The notes: generated by a model not told the origin, from the letters alone. A DNA stretch of 64,000 nucleotides from Paragyromitra xinjiangensis (GCA_038503065.1 JBCAMK010000008.1:1426001-1490000), one strand, 5' to 3'. Counted from the first letter of the stretch, positions 23,877-35,952 are shown. Numbers and translations are program-made.

Positions 23877-25127
23877 GATGTTATATCTTTCTCTCGTGTT
23901 GATGGAAGTCGCTGCTCAACAAGACAGGCCTCGTTGACGTATGTTTAGCAATATTGAATGTAGTCGAAGTCCTGAACTAGTACTATTATTGAAGCCCGTT
24001 TGCGTCCAGCAGCCTCCTTTGTCCTCCTTGTCCCCGTAGTTGATTGCTCGTATCTTGACTGAGCATGGCCACACATGAAAAGAAGGGCAAAGAAAAAACA
24101 AGACTCATGATTAATTGGGAGGGCCAACGACTTTTGTACTTCTCGGCCGGACCCCGACATACCCGGGTTTACTGTGCATGGAGTCATCATGCATCAGGAC
24201 CACGGTTATGATTTACAGGGCGCTGCCCGCTTGATCAGACGGAGGCAGCTGGATAGTCTAATCGCCCCGGCTCCGAGCTCCGAAGGAAGGAAGGGTTTAG
24301 AGATGCATGCAGGAAATTTCAAGTTCCGAGGGGACATTCTCTCGAGCATGTACCTTTTTACGCCACGTTCTGACAGGGAACAAGCTCATTCGACGGCTGG
24401 ACTGCATGCATGGTTTGTCTCAGGGTGACAAAGGATCATGTTTGAACCCTTGGAGGTGATCAAAGAATCATCACCAGATACCCGTAGGTAGGGTTTCTCT
24501 CGGAGGTGGAATCAGCACCCGATAAGAGACTCTTTACAGAAAAATCGATATCGTGACGTGTGTGGCGTAGTGATGTCAACGGATACATTCCCCCTCGCAG
24601 TTGCCCGGCAGTTAGGATGCCTTTTACGGCACCTTACTGGCCCCACCTAGGTACTTTATCCTCTTCGCTTTCCCTGCTAACTTGAAATGTTGGTTGAAGT
24701 TGATTCTGTGAGCACGGTACGGACTTGAATTATTCCCGTGAATAACGGACGGTCAAACGTTATCTGATTAAAGCGCAGGATCGCCCTCGGAACGTCATGC
24801 GACCGGACAGCTCGGAAGGCTCGGCGCCGAGTGCATCCCTGTCCTCATCACCTCGGGTTCAGTTCGCAACCCGCCTTAAAACCTCCTGAGGGTTTCGGCC
24901 ACGCGGATGCCGCGTTTCCCCAGTTAATAATTCTCTACCTTAACACACAAATTTAGAGAGTTTTGTACAATTCCTCACGCATTCCTGGCATTAAATTCGC
25001 CGTTGCTTAAACTTCACTATATGGCTTCCTAGGACAGTTGAGTATCTACTCTAGGCTCTTCCGAGATCATGCGTTGAACCAGATCTCAGTCAGAACATCA
25101 AAAGCGAAGCAAGCAACCGCTACCGTG
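23877..25127. other. Intergenic region upstream of PhoD gene
   Basis: No gene is supported. A single CACGTT, compatible with the fungal phosphate-regulator core CACGTK, lies at about 24363, roughly 490 bp upstream of the PhoD start; one six-base match is weak evidence. Confidence 0.4.
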
Positions 25128-25907
25128 ATGTCGCACACACAAATCCTCCAATCGGATCCAACTCTCCCCGATCTCATCAACCCTCCAGTAAAAGCACTTC
25201 CACCGGCAGAGCCCCAGTTGACCCAGTCAAAGGTGAGTCGGATAAAGAAATAGTAATTTTTAGGTTACGGTATTGAATTTTTCACCGCTTGCAAAACAGT
25301 CATTGCTAAATGCAATAGTCACGCAATTATTAACCACGCACCTTGGAAGGCCAAGCGAAGAATCCTTAACCTTAACACGTATGCCTTGTGGGGTATACTC
25401 CATACAATTATACTGGTCTATATTCCAGCTGCTGTTTCAGATAAAGATCAACTAGATGGGCATTTTTCTAAGAGTGGAGCTCGTATCACAAATGAAATTA
25501 CAGCTGCAATGGGAATCACTAAGACGCGTAAGTACTTATGTCCAATCATCTAAGAGCTTCGTAATGAGAACCTTGGATGTCTGAATTCCACATCGGACCC
25601 CATATGACAAAGTTTAGTGAGAAGCTGCAGAGAGACCAACGCTAAAGGATCGCCACCTCGCTAATTCTTGCATCAAACCTATTCTCACAGAGTGTCACTC
25701 GCTCTAGGGGCTACGTATTTTCGCTGATTGACCCTCAGGTAAGTAATAGATAACCACAGAACCTTCTCCAAATCTCTCCCTTCCCTCAAAGGATCTTTCT
25801 ACACTAGCGAGAGGTTACGATATCCCCCTTCACTTGCTCTTGGCAATCAATAAGCTGCTGCAGAAATATGTGATATCAACATCCAACCAAACTACCCGTA
25901 GGTATAT
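25128..25907 (+). pseudogene. Unresolved or decayed gene, unknown function
   Basis: An ATG at 25128 opens MSHTQILQSDPTLPD and 35 codons to a GTGAGT donor at 25233. A plausible chain continues at 25300-25378 and 25441-25527 in phase, with coding-like text such as GHFSKSGARITNEITAAMGI. Further right, GYVFSLIDPQ (ending about 25738) and DLSTLARGYDIPLHLLLAIN (from about 25792) join across a GTAAGT..AAAG intron in phase. I could not connect 25527 to the later exons without a frame break or an in-frame stop. It is either a gene with an intron I failed to see or a pseudogene. I do not recognise the family. Confidence 0.35.
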
Positions 25908-27929
25908 ATTCGTCGTACAGATAAGTCAGACGCCAAGAAGGCAAGTGAGATGAGGTACGCCGAGTCCGGATCCCTAAGATCCGACCTATAGGCCAATATA
26001 TAATAAGGCCGGAAGTATAAGATCCGGGGCGGCAAAGTGGAATATAAAAGCTTGGCTGAAGTCTCATGAAGGTGCCTTTGTACATCCCATCGCCTGCTAT
26101 AAATATAAGTGATCGTCGATAGTTTTCAATTGGAGTTCACTGGCTGAAGCGTAAGGAAAAATTAAAGCAAGGTTTGAGTGTTTAGAATACTAGCCTTAGG
26201 TCTAGATCACTTACTGTGGGAATAAAGTCTAGCGCCCTTACCGGCCGCCGTAACGCCGTAGGCGTGCACTGCGGCGTGTGGGCATTATTCCTCACAGGGA
26301 GTATAAGTATAGGCACTTTGAGAATAAAGACATACGAGAATCCCGGAAATACTGAGGCTGAGCTACATGTACTTAAATCTAAGTTGGTGTGGCAGGTTGA
26401 TCTTTCACCGTTTTCTCTTGGTTAAATTGTCTCTCGACCTTGTCCCAAACTGAATATGTGCCTTTTGGCTATGAGACTACGCGCCTATTATCAATAGTGC
26501 ATTGTGCTCAGGTCCCGGTAATACCTCCTCAAGGTTGTAGGTTTATTTGCTTGTAAGTCTATACTAATCAGGTTGTTCCCAAGCACCTAATTATCGGCCT
26601 GAGTTGGGAGGCTCTGCCTATAAGTGCAAAGCGGCTAGCTGTGTTCGTCTCGAACTCAGGAGAAATCCCTTGTGAGATCTAACAGAACTAAGGTACAGTA
26701 CTGGAGGTTCTTAACTCATATTTTGAGAGTCTAGTAGTCAGGTGAGCTTGAGACGGTAGCTCAAGATCACGAGCCTTCACTCAGTCTACGCAAACGTATG
26801 AAGTTTCTGACCCTGCAGCAGCAAAAAAGAGGGGAAGAGATAACTTTCAGAAACCTATCTTTTTCTTGTACAAATTTAGGAAATTATCCTAGAATTAGCG
26901 AGGTATGTGCTGTGGGGGGACAGGTTCTCTGTGTGAATCATTGCTCGCTATCTATTGATTACTTCGGTGTTTAAGGCATTCAGGAATGTAATTTAAAATA
27001 TGTTTAGTAGTCCCTTTCTCAGCCTCCTCGATAGAGCTTAGGATTAAGCACCTAGGGTGGTGGTTATAAATAGCCCTGGGAGCCGGTGAGATCCTCTAAT
27101 AGTTTAATTTAAGAGAATTGACGCTGCTAAGATCATCCTCTTGAAATCTTAGAACAATATTTCTTCCCACACTCATAGTTGGGGCTCCTAACTAGACCCT
27201 ACTCTCAGCGCTGAGAGTAGAGTCGCACACAGCAGGAAGGAAACACCAGCAGCCCTATTATAGTTATGAATATAACTAGGAATGTTTCGGAATAGAGGGT
27301 GCTCCAGCAACCTTTTCTTCTTATCCAGTGCACGTGCTCTATGAAGCCTAAATCCTTACTTTATTCGCGACCGAGAATCAAAAGCTAACCAATCTCGTTG
27401 GGAGAGCTAATGATAACTTAGTCGATTATATTGCTTTAGTTGTCAAACGAACTATTGCTAAAAGTCCTGAGAGATAGCTCCTACTCCTTTCTTCTGTTAC
27501 GCAAGCAAATAACAATTTTGTAGGATTACTAGGCCAAATGATCAAAAAGAGAGCTAGGGGTTCCGTGGAATGGAACCTATAAAGAGTGTAGTTTCTAGTG
27601 GCGATATTCCTAGATATTTGTGTGCAGGGATCAAAGTTAAGACTATTGGTGCTCATGACGACGCTAACTTTATTATGATGCTCGTGTGATAAATGTGCCC
27701 CATTTGAAATCTTAAGGATCTAGAAAGAGCAACTTCAAGATTTTTATATTTTCTGGCGCATACCCAGGACCAGCTGGCTCGCGTCTTTTGTGCGGGAATA
27801 AAGTCCTAAATACTCTACCTAGAAAAAAACGCCAAGAACTAGCGTATTCCCTATAAATTTTAACACCCAAAAAGTACGACCTGGTGCCTCTATGCACTTC
27901 CGGAAAACCCGAAGGAGTTGAGATCGCCG
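25908..27929. other. AT-rich gene-poor region
   Basis: About 2 kb with only short open frames on both strands and no recognisable domain. It has the look of decayed repeat DNA. It contains a perfect 22-bp palindrome at 27199-27220. Confidence 0.5.
27199..27220. repeat. Perfect 22-bp palindrome
   Basis: CTACTCTCAGC is followed immediately by its exact reverse complement, with no spacer. Confidence 0.9.
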
Positions 27930-29161
27930 TCATTTTGGTGGGTTAGCCCGACTATGCTCACTCCGCCAGATACTTTCGTCACCGCTCGGCAGAAGTGGCC
28001 CACTACCCTCCTCCAATAACCTCGATCCCTCGTATTGACTGCCTCCATTATTATGCTCAAGTAGTCTAGAATTCTCATCGACAACACTTTCCACGTCGTC
28101 ATCATTCTCTGGGAATCTTGTTCTCTCGTCAGGCCTTAGCCTAAGGCCTGCGATGCGGCTTGCACTATTTTCTGCATCGTTGCTAGCACCGTTGTTGGTA
28201 CCGGAGTCGATGAGCCTTTGCGTACCGCGTGATTGGCTGTGGGCACGGCGACGATAGACGGCAAAGATTATCGCCTTACCCCATCAGTATTTGTATTAGT
28301 ATCAATCGGGAGATCCTATCGCGATATTGAGGCCAAATACCTTGCTTAAGAGGGTTACCACACCCACGATCATGAACATGCTAGCCGAAAGCTGATGTTT
28401 CTGACTCCAAGGGCCAAAGCAGGCTGTGGTTCTCTTGAAAGTATCAGAGCAAAGGGTGGCGGGAATATCTTTTTTGGGATGGCCCGGATCGTAGTGGGGA
28501 AACGGCCACGGCTGCTCTTTTGTGGTCTTGAGCCCACAGCAATTCAATGCATTCTGAATTGTCCTGATGGTGTTTTCGTCTTTGCGGTTGAAATAGCCGT
28601 GCCAGGTTTTTTCAAGTGGGCAGGAGATGGATGACATTGGGATGTTATTGACTGCTTGTGTTACGACGAAGGTATCAATCATTACTAGGAGGATTGCCAT
28701 CTGATTGGAGAATTTACGTTAGCTTTATCGTCATAATGGGATGTCACTAGGCGGAGATTACAATTCCTGCCTTAAGGCTCCACGCTGGAGCACTTCGTTG
28801 TTGTCCCCTAGGCGCCTTCGTAAGATACCTCATGGCCATGAAGTTTGCTACCGGTAAAAAGGTAGCAACCTCAGGAAGCCCTGGCGTGATAGGAATTCTC
28901 AAGTGATCGACTACCGACCTAACTCATAAGTTCTGGTCAGATCTTCCATGGCGGGAATGAGATGAAAGAGTTTATACCAGAAGTATGCCGCAACAGCAAC
29001 CAGCCCCGTTGAAACCTATCAAAACTTGTATCAGGCTATGAATTAGAGCATAGTGAAATCACGAATGATGGAAGATTCCTTACAATGGTTAAGAGCACGA
29101 TTGCTGGGGATGTTCCGAAGCCCATTCTCCGAAACGTCTCGGCCATGCCATTGTGGCTCAT
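27930..29161 (-). CDS. Fungal tetraspanin
   Basis: Exons 29161-29084, 29015-28919, 28880-28762, 28700-28341 and 28274-27930 give 332 residues. Hydrophobic segments near residues 15-45, 55-75, 95-118 and 195-225 match four membrane spans. Between the third and fourth lies an extracellular loop with the tetraspanin CCG motif (ALNCCGLKTT, about residue 152) and further cysteines (ATLCSDTFKRTTACFG). The last ~110 residues form a hydrophilic acidic cytoplasmic tail, longer than in many tetraspanins. Fungal tetraspanins such as Pls1 and Tsp2/Tsp3 organise membrane domains, and Pls1 is needed for host penetration; which class this is cannot be told by eye. The second intron is only 38 nt. The start is MSHNG; MAETF five codons later is possible. 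Confidence 0.8.
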
Positions 29162-30983
29162 CTTGTTCGAGCCTTTGATTGAGTTGATGAGGGTTGCTGT
29201 GAAGTTGGACGGAAAGCTGGGACTTAAGTTCGTAGATAGTGAGGAGGGAGGCGGTAGGCTTAGACAGTCGATCGAGTGTCTGAGCATGGGCATGCGGCAG
29301 TGGTGAGATGCGGGCAGACGCGACAAACACGTACTCCTGCAGGGAGAAATTTAGACTGGCCAATGAAAACCCCCTAGAACAACCAGCAATTCACTTCAGA
29401 CGGTCTCGCCCGAAGAATTCGAGCCCTCCAGCCAGTGTGCCTTAGAATTGTTACCCGGGGGGAAAGTCATATGCCTTGAAGAAGCGGTTTTGGCGACACA
29501 TATTTACGTATGTAGGCAGCAGAATGTTTTAAGTTTAGATGCATTGGATGAATCGAAACAGGCGGTAGCCCTCTAGCTCTTATTGCCAAGTATGGCCCTG
29601 CGGATATCTTACGCTAGTAAACCGATGGCTGTGCAACAGTAATGTTATAATTGAAGTGCAAATATGTGTTTATCCTTGTGGTTCTAACATTAGCACTTCC
29701 TAAAATCCTTTGCTATCAAGTTAGAGATAGATTTTTCCAGGACTAATATCACCAAAGTTATTGTTGGCATGGGAACGTGACGCGACGCGCTCCTTCCTCC
29801 CATATCAGGACTCTGACCCTACACCTTTGAGCCTCATGCAGTTCACCAACCCGAATTTTCAGTCATTGTGAGCGGTAATATTGGTGAAAACAGTGAAAAT
29901 ACTATCTAGGATTCAATATTCTCCCGTGTGCGCTACATCATAGTGGTGGGCTCTTGGATGATCCCCGGGCCCCATACGATTACGGGCATGTACAGACTCA
30001 GGCTCATTGATCCAAAGCTCACTCACCATGGAGAAGGATGACATGTTTGAAACGCCACCTAGCACGCCGTATAGGTTCTGCCAATTACTTCACTTTGCTT
30101 TGTCATATCAGCCCAGGGCCATATCCCCAACCATATTTTTCCCTGGCTGAAAGTCAGGCTCGAAAATCGACATACCTTCCTCTTATATCTATGAGTATAT
30201 CTTAAGAGAGTGTGGAAACCGTTGAAGCTGAAGGATATATAATCTTGTAAATATCTCGCGATGAGTGCGGTCGGCTTATCTTTCTAGGGGTTTGCTGGAG
30301 ACAAATACACTTTAGTAGTACTTAAAAACATGCGGTGTTCTATGAACTGGCTACTGTGCTTGGGCATCCTGGAGGACCACCATATTTGCCTGAATATGAC
30401 GGTACCAAGGATCGGTTTTACACCTTTTGCGTATTGTCATTATGCTATGGAAAGGCCCACCATGGACCATCCTTAGATTATTGGCAATCGTTGTCTTATC
30501 GGATCGGTGCCTGACGACCAATCTCATCATGATCAGCATCTCGTTCCAGACCTGAAGACCTCCTTTGATAATGGCATATCAAGTTGGAGTATTTAAACAA
30601 ATATCTACCCCCAGACGTACTTCCAAAGTCTGAAATTAACTTGCAATAGGAAATATGGCAGATATTCCCTTGGTGGATAGGAAGCGTGCTTAGTCGCTAA
30701 GATCCCGATTACTCGAGCTGTAGCTCCCCAGAAAATACTAGTAAACGTGGCTTCGGAATCTTTCTGAGGCTAAGGACGGTTTATAGCCCCGAGCCTAAAT
30801 CACACAGCTCCTAGGCGACTATTTGACAGTGTTCCCCATTCTCCACCTCCATTGGCCTTCCTGTCAACAGTGCTTCTGTCTTTGTCTCCAATCAATCAAT
30901 CAAACTCCATCTACTCCATTTCGTTGAGCTATTTTATCTTCTTAGAATCCCCTATCTGCATCCCCTTCCAAACCCCTCTCGGC
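29162..30983. other. Intergenic region
   Basis: About 1.8 kb with no supported gene. The left part is the tetraspanin promoter. Short minus-strand open frames near 30351-30539 have no recognised domain. Confidence 0.5.
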
Positions 30984-32027
30984 ATGGCATGCCCTTGGTT
31001 TTTACTCAAGGAAATTTCGCTCGTTACCGGCGTGCCCGTGCCTGAGGAACATAAGATGCTTTATCAACTATATCCAGACAATCCCAGTGCTCCCGTCTTA
31101 AGGGCTAAAGCAAAGTCTTTCGTATACCCCGCCGACCTAACTCACTCGAATATCCCTCATTCGTATACTGCAGACCGTGGACTCCCATCTACTCTTCCTT
31201 TCTATCGCACAGTCATCATACCAGAGCCTCCTCCAACACGGACCACCGTATCAGAAAAGGTCAAGACACTCTACCAAGAGCTTAGCCACCTGCCGGTGGA
31301 GTATGTGGTATGCTTCGAGAGAATTAGGCCTATATTCATTGTATGCAGCAATGCGGAGACTGCTAGGTTGTTATTGGAGCTCCTTCCAACGATGAAATGG
31401 CCCTCAAAGTATGTATTCACTGCAGACATCTATGCTCCTACCTACTGTTCACTGGAACGTCTCCATAAGATCGAGGCATGGTCTAATGTCTCCTTATGGG
31501 TTTCTATTGATGAGAAGCATTTGAGGCTGCGAGTGAGGAGTAATGAAGAACCATTTAAGATATTTCAGGATTTGTGTTGGCAATTCCAGGTGAATTGTCA
31601 TCATCGGTCAGGGGAAAACGATCAAGACAAGGAAGGAGAAACCACCCTGTGGGTGGAGTCATCTGGCAGTAAGAAGGATTTCAAAATGCCGCTGGGTAAA
31701 GGGAAACAGTCAGAGAAGGGCTGGCCAGGTCTCGGGGACCAACGTGTTGATCGTGCCATTGGGGTAATACAACCTATGATTCAGGACCTTTTCTATAAAG
31801 GCATGACAGTGGTTGGACTTCAACTTGTGTTTGTGAAAACCCAAGAGTCCAAAGATTTCAAAAAGTGGCTCATCCCTTGGGAATCCACGGGAAGCAATAA
31901 GGAGGTCACAAATGACAATAGAAGTGGCGAATTCCAATACCCCCCGTTATTTCCGGTATCGACAATGAGGCAGGCGCGGATACCGGTGCCGCCGGGGCTA
32001 CCATCAGGTATTTGTCATCTATTGTAG
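30984..32027 (+). CDS. Hypothetical protein, 347 residues
   Basis: A single long exon begins at the ATG at 30984 (MACPWFLLKEIS), preceded by a pyrimidine-rich leader with many CTCC/ATC motifs typical of fungal 5' UTRs. The frame is open further upstream but without an ATG. The protein has mixed charged and hydrophobic segments, no signal peptide and no domain I know. The 3' end is uncertain. An alternative uses a donor at 31956 (GTATCG) and an acceptor ending at 32027, after which 63 more codons stay open to a TAA at 32216 in matching phase. The region after 32028 also reads coding-like in another frame. No neighbour suggests a function. Confidence 0.6.
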   Translation: MACPWFLLKEISLVTGVPVPEEHKMLYQLYPDNPSAPVLRAKAKSFVYPADLTHSNIPHSYTADRGLPSTLPFYRTVIIPEPPPTRTTVSEKVKTLYQELSHLPVEYVVCFERIRPIFIVCSNAETARLLLELLPTMKWPSKYVFTADIYAPTYCSLERLHKIEAWSNVSLWVSIDEKHLRLRVRSNEEPFKIFQDLCWQFQVNCHHRSGENDQDKEGETTLWVESSGSKKDFKMPLGKGKQSEKGWPGLGDQRVDRAIGVIQPMIQDLFYKGMTVVGLQLVFVKTQESKDFKKWLIPWESTGSNKEVTNDNRSGEFQYPPLFPVSTMRQARIPVPPGLPSGICHLL

Positions 32028-32216
32028 ATTCCCAAGGTGAGCCAGAGTCGATTTACAGTCATAACTCTGCTACAGAACCAGACTACATCGCTCCAGCCGC
32101 TGGAAACTATCTCCAGTAATCCCATGGTGGATTACGTTCTGCTGAGCCGACACATAAGAGAAGCACCAGGCAGCGATAGAGAAGGGTCCGTTCCTGCGAA
32201 ATGCAACGACGTATAA

Positions 32217-32825
32217 GGATAGGCCATTGGTGAGATTTTTATCTTTACCGAAGCTCTCAAAGACTAAGAGATTTCTCCCGACAAAGTCAATCGCTGACTG
32301 AAATAGACAAAGTTAGCAGTAGCGCCCTATTATGCAGGAGGTACAGTAAGAGTGGCTATTTATGATGGCATGGGGTTAGTTAGAGAAACCAGTGCTACCT
32401 ACATGTACCTTCCGATAGCCTATTTTATCATGCCCACTAGAATAAAAGCCGTTTACAATCGAGAACTACTTATAGTTACAATTGTTTGACTGCCTTGTGC
32501 GAGTGTGCCACTTCCTACGCGCGCGCGGCCGGCCTAGGGCTTTATTTACTTTATTTATTTGGTGATACCACTTGTGAAAAAAGAATGCTGATGCGGGGAA
32601 ATTACCATTTTCTTCCGTTTAATTTGTTTGTTTCGTCATAACCTGAATCGTTCAGGCATGAGAGAAATCATCTCAGGACTGCGTCTGCAACCTCATAAAC
32701 ACTAGATGCGGGAAAAGCGAGACTATTATTTTGAACTAATGAAACAAACCACACCCATATTACGTACAAGGCAAACCTAGACACTATGCAGGTAAAGTGA
32801 TCGAAACCAACAAAAGGCGAAGGTA
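32217..32825. other. Intergenic region
   Basis: This is the 3' side of two convergent genes. A short GC-rich tract of CG dinucleotides followed by GGCCGGCC lies near 32518-32535. No gene is visible. Confidence 0.5.
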
Positions 32826-34149
32826 CTACCAGCAACAGTATCCACCCTGTAGTCAATGTTAACTTAGAGTTTTATGTATGGTAGATAAGCGTGGGGAACT
32901 TACATCAACAACAAGGTCAGAGCCAGTCATGAAGGTAGATGCATCAGAGGCAAGATAGACGGCAAGATTGTTAAGCTCATCCTCGTCGCCCAACCTCCTC
33001 ATGGGGGTACGTTCCATCCACTGCTTCTTCAGGATATCAAGATCAGAAGATGCGTTCAAGACAGTATCTACATCAATGTTAATAAAATTTCCGTGTAAAG
33101 TAACAATATCGAGTTCATACCCATGTAACCTGGAGAGATGGAGTCTAATATGTCACGTTAGCGGGTTAATATTGATATGCATACCTAAATACAAGACACA
33201 ATTTTAAGGCAGAAACGAGGGTTAGGCCACTTACTAACGCGGACATTAAACTTAGCCCATTCTGCCGCCAAGGAAGTGCCAAGGTGTTTAACAGCAGCCT
33301 TGGAAGCATTGTAAGCACACTGCTCCTGGGGCCAATTGACGATTCTTCCAGACATAGACGCAATAAAGATGATGGAACCCTTGGGCTTTCCATTAGCATG
33401 CGGGTCTCCGTTGGCATCCAAGATTTTAGCGGAATCTTTGAATTTTTGAATCATAATAGCGCCAGCGGCCTTGGTACAAATGAAGAGACCTGTCAAGTTA
33501 ATGTTGATTAAGTTACGGAACTTATTAGTATCGTAAGTCTCCGCTGGCATATTGGAGCTAAAGGAAAAAAAAACTGTCAGTACATGTATGTTTCCCTACT
33601 CACATTAGAGACAAAGCGAGGCTTACTCAGCAATACCAGCTGCACAGATCAAAACATCAAGACCTTCGAGTTCCTTATTGATCTATGTGAAGTTAGTATT
33701 TAGATACGAAATATTTGGGATTCACATACAGTAGACATAACAGCCGTGACTTTTTCATCATCGGTCACATCAATCTGATAGAACTTGACATTTGTGCCGT
33801 ATTTCGTATTAAGTTCCAAAGCCGTTTCATCACCCTCCTCTCTTCGGATATCAAGAAGAGCAACAGCCTTGCAGCCAACTTGGCACATAGCTTCAGCCAT
33901 GTTCTTTCCAAGGCCGCGGGCACCTCTGGAGAGATACCATTAAAATTTAGTGGATCTCGGAGCAGAAAGATGGCAAGGGACATACCCAGTAACAACAACA
34001 ACTTTACCAAGTAGACAGAATTTTTTCAAGGTTTCAGGAAGAGCAGTGTGAGTAGTAGCATCGATACGGGTAGAATTACTGATGGGGGTTGATTCAGTGC
34101 GTTCAATTTCGATAGGACTAATTCCAGAACAGCAAGTAGTGGCAGACAT
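32826..34149 (-). CDS. NADP(H)-type short-chain dehydrogenase (mannitol dehydrogenase/sorbose reductase-like)
   Basis: Seven exons (34149-33986, 33925-33730, 33682-33627, 33557-33235, 33144-33121, 33067-32904, 32846-32826) give 315 residues. The Rossmann motif TGGARGLG (about residue 53) is split by an intron. LICAAGIA, the serine strand FIASMSG and the catalytic YNASK (about 219-223) follow. INSISPGYMDT and the C-terminal GSDLVVDGGY mark the classical SDR family closest to fungal NADP-dependent mannitol dehydrogenase and sorbose/L-xylulose reductases. The enzyme probably reduces a ketose or related carbonyl in the cytosol. Two exons are tiny: 24 nt and a 21-nt last exon encoding GGYCCW and the stop. 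The N-terminal ~45 residues before the fold are Ser/Thr-rich. Confidence 0.88.
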
Positions 34150-35432
34150 CTTGGAGCTACTCGATTTGATAGAGAAATTGCTTTAGATGAGCGGAGATGG
34201 AAAGAATTAGGTATGAAAAGAAAGTCTTCAATGTCGTGACGGATATGTGGCAGTGGATGGAGAGAAAGAGGAGAGAAAGAGAGGGTTTAGTAAAGGAAGA
34301 CGATGGAAGAGGGAGTAACAAATAGAAAGCGGGTTTCTGTTCTGCAGAGCAAGCCCCCTGGGTGGTTCCCGCTAACCCTTCTTAGCGTAATGAGATTTGA
34401 AATCTTCCCTCTTTGTGGTAGACACTGTAATTGCTCGTATGATAAGTAGAATCTCTCACGCGTTCACTAAGGGCGCTACCGGAGGTCTTCCAGTGGTATC
34501 TCTCAGTACCACACCCATCCCACCAACTCAATTGGTGTCAGTATGAGATTAATCCCCGAAAATCTAGATGATGTTGAGGGGATCAAAAGATAAGTAACAC
34601 TTCTTCCAAACGTTTCTTAACCGTCTTCTCTTAGCAACTTCTGACGCTCCAGTAGGCCAATGCCTATATAAATATAGAGATGGGTTGGACATAAGGTAAC
34701 ACAAGAGGCAGCTTTCTCGGTACGTCAAAGCATTTACTGGAAGTCAGATTTGGCGGGTTTTATGACTTCTAACTATATCTCGATATCTCGACGATAGGAA
34801 TGCCAGAACTTAAATTGCTGTGTGTAGGCTTGGGTGACGTCATAAGGCTTGGATCGGAGTCCAAAAAAAAGCTTAAATTATCTTGGCAGGGGCCATCAAA
34901 AAGCTACAGACAACGGTCGAGGTATTGAAATAGGAGGGCGATTAACAGAGCACATGAAGAGAAGCAAGATGAGGGAAGGTCTACTTCTTCCGCATTAGCT
35001 AATTAGCACGGGAAGGACCTTTTAGGATCTACGGCACCTCATTCTGCCAACCGATTCTGGTGAAGACCAGTATTCGTTGAGATCCGCAACTAAAGTGCCT
35101 AGTAACCAGGAAATAAACTGTAGCCACAACTACATGTGTGGTCGCCTCTAGGAAATGAACCTGATTAACAGTGAGTCCAATGATAGCATATGTAATTGGG
35201 AAAGTCTCGGCTCAAAGACCACATTAGATTAACAGTACTATAACAGATATTTGGCTGGAGAATTCCTTTTTCGTGCCACTTTCCCAAATTTCAACCTACT
35301 GGGTTTGTTTTTATTGCCGTTATCATTTATTCATGCACGAGTTCGAATCATTCATCATGACCCTTTTCAAATAAGCTCTCAATCCCCAAGGCTCGGCCCT
35401 TTACGTTCTTTGTTATTCGGCTACGGCTCCTA
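34150..35432. other. Intergenic region
   Basis: The left part is the SDR promoter, with a purine-rich GAGAAAGAGGAGAGAAAGAG tract near 34260-34285. No supported gene is seen up to the open frame that ends at 35430. Confidence 0.5.
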
Positions 35433-35900
35433 GTCGGCGCGTGGTCGATCAGGGTTAGTGCACGTTAGTACGCAACCAATCAGCACCTGAGGTGTCGAAT
35501 CGTGGGTACCGAAGCAACTACCAAAAGAGCCTGCAATATACCCGCGCCACCGGGAGACACTGAAGGATGATGCATCGAGACGAAAAGCAACATGCTCCAG
35601 CGCCTGAAGGTGATTGGATATTTCAACCTCCACAGGCCCAAGATCGAACCTAGGGTCATCCGTAGAGGCCACATGCTGTCCCGACTGGATGTGAAAGGAC
35701 GGATAGCTTACGGCTGTTGGTGAATACTCCCTATCTCTACTATTTCCCCTATGAACTGACTTTTGATCTTGGCTGGTTTCTGACCGCGGAAGTCGCAGAT
35801 CATAGAAAATAGCTGAATTAAAATTCGGGGAGTAACGGTAACGGATAATGGGATTGATGCTAAAGATTGGGGTAATAGGTAACGATAAGAGACATAATTT
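35430..35900 (-). pseudogene. ATG-less 156-codon open frame, probable gene remnant
   Basis: From 35900 down to a TAG at 35432-35430 the minus strand stays open for 156 codons without any in-frame ATG. The text is strongly protein-like, for example SINPIIRYRYSPNFNSAIF near the start and DDPRFDLGPVEVEISNHLQ later. A possible acceptor CTCTAG sits at its upstream edge, so it could be the last exon of a short gene. However, I found no upstream ATG exon before the betaine lipid synthase promoter. I do not recognise the family. It may be a truncated gene left between two divergent neighbours. Confidence 0.4.
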
Positions 35901-35942
35901 CTAGAGCAAAGGAGAGAAGCGGGGTATCGCCACAGACTTCTG

Positions 35943-35952
35943 GTATATATTT
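35943..35952 (+). promoter_or_regulatory. TATA-like element of betaine lipid synthase gene
   Basis: GTATATATTT lies about 75 bp upstream of the ATG at 36023. Assignment is by position and composition. Confidence 0.4.

Noticed and set aside
25233..25263. 31-nt intron in the unresolved gene
   Set aside because: Phase fits, but a 67-nt intron from the same donor to the AG at 25299 also fits and has normal length.
29043..29363. 106-codon minus-strand open frame over the tetraspanin start
   Set aside because: It overlaps the true first exon in another frame and lacks the conserved first membrane span.
30852..30983. N-terminal extension of the 347-residue hypothetical protein
   Set aside because: The frame is open but starts at TTG and the DNA looks like a pyrimidine-rich 5' leader; the first ATG is at 30984.
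32008..32027. 20-nt intron joining the hypothetical protein to an acidic coding-like tail
   Set aside because: The GT..AG pair keeps phase, but 20 nt is too short for the spliceosome; a 72-nt alternative exists.
35341..35365. GTTCGAATC resembling a tRNA B box
   Set aside because: No A box, acceptor stem or cloverleaf could be drawn around it; no tRNA gene was found in the window.
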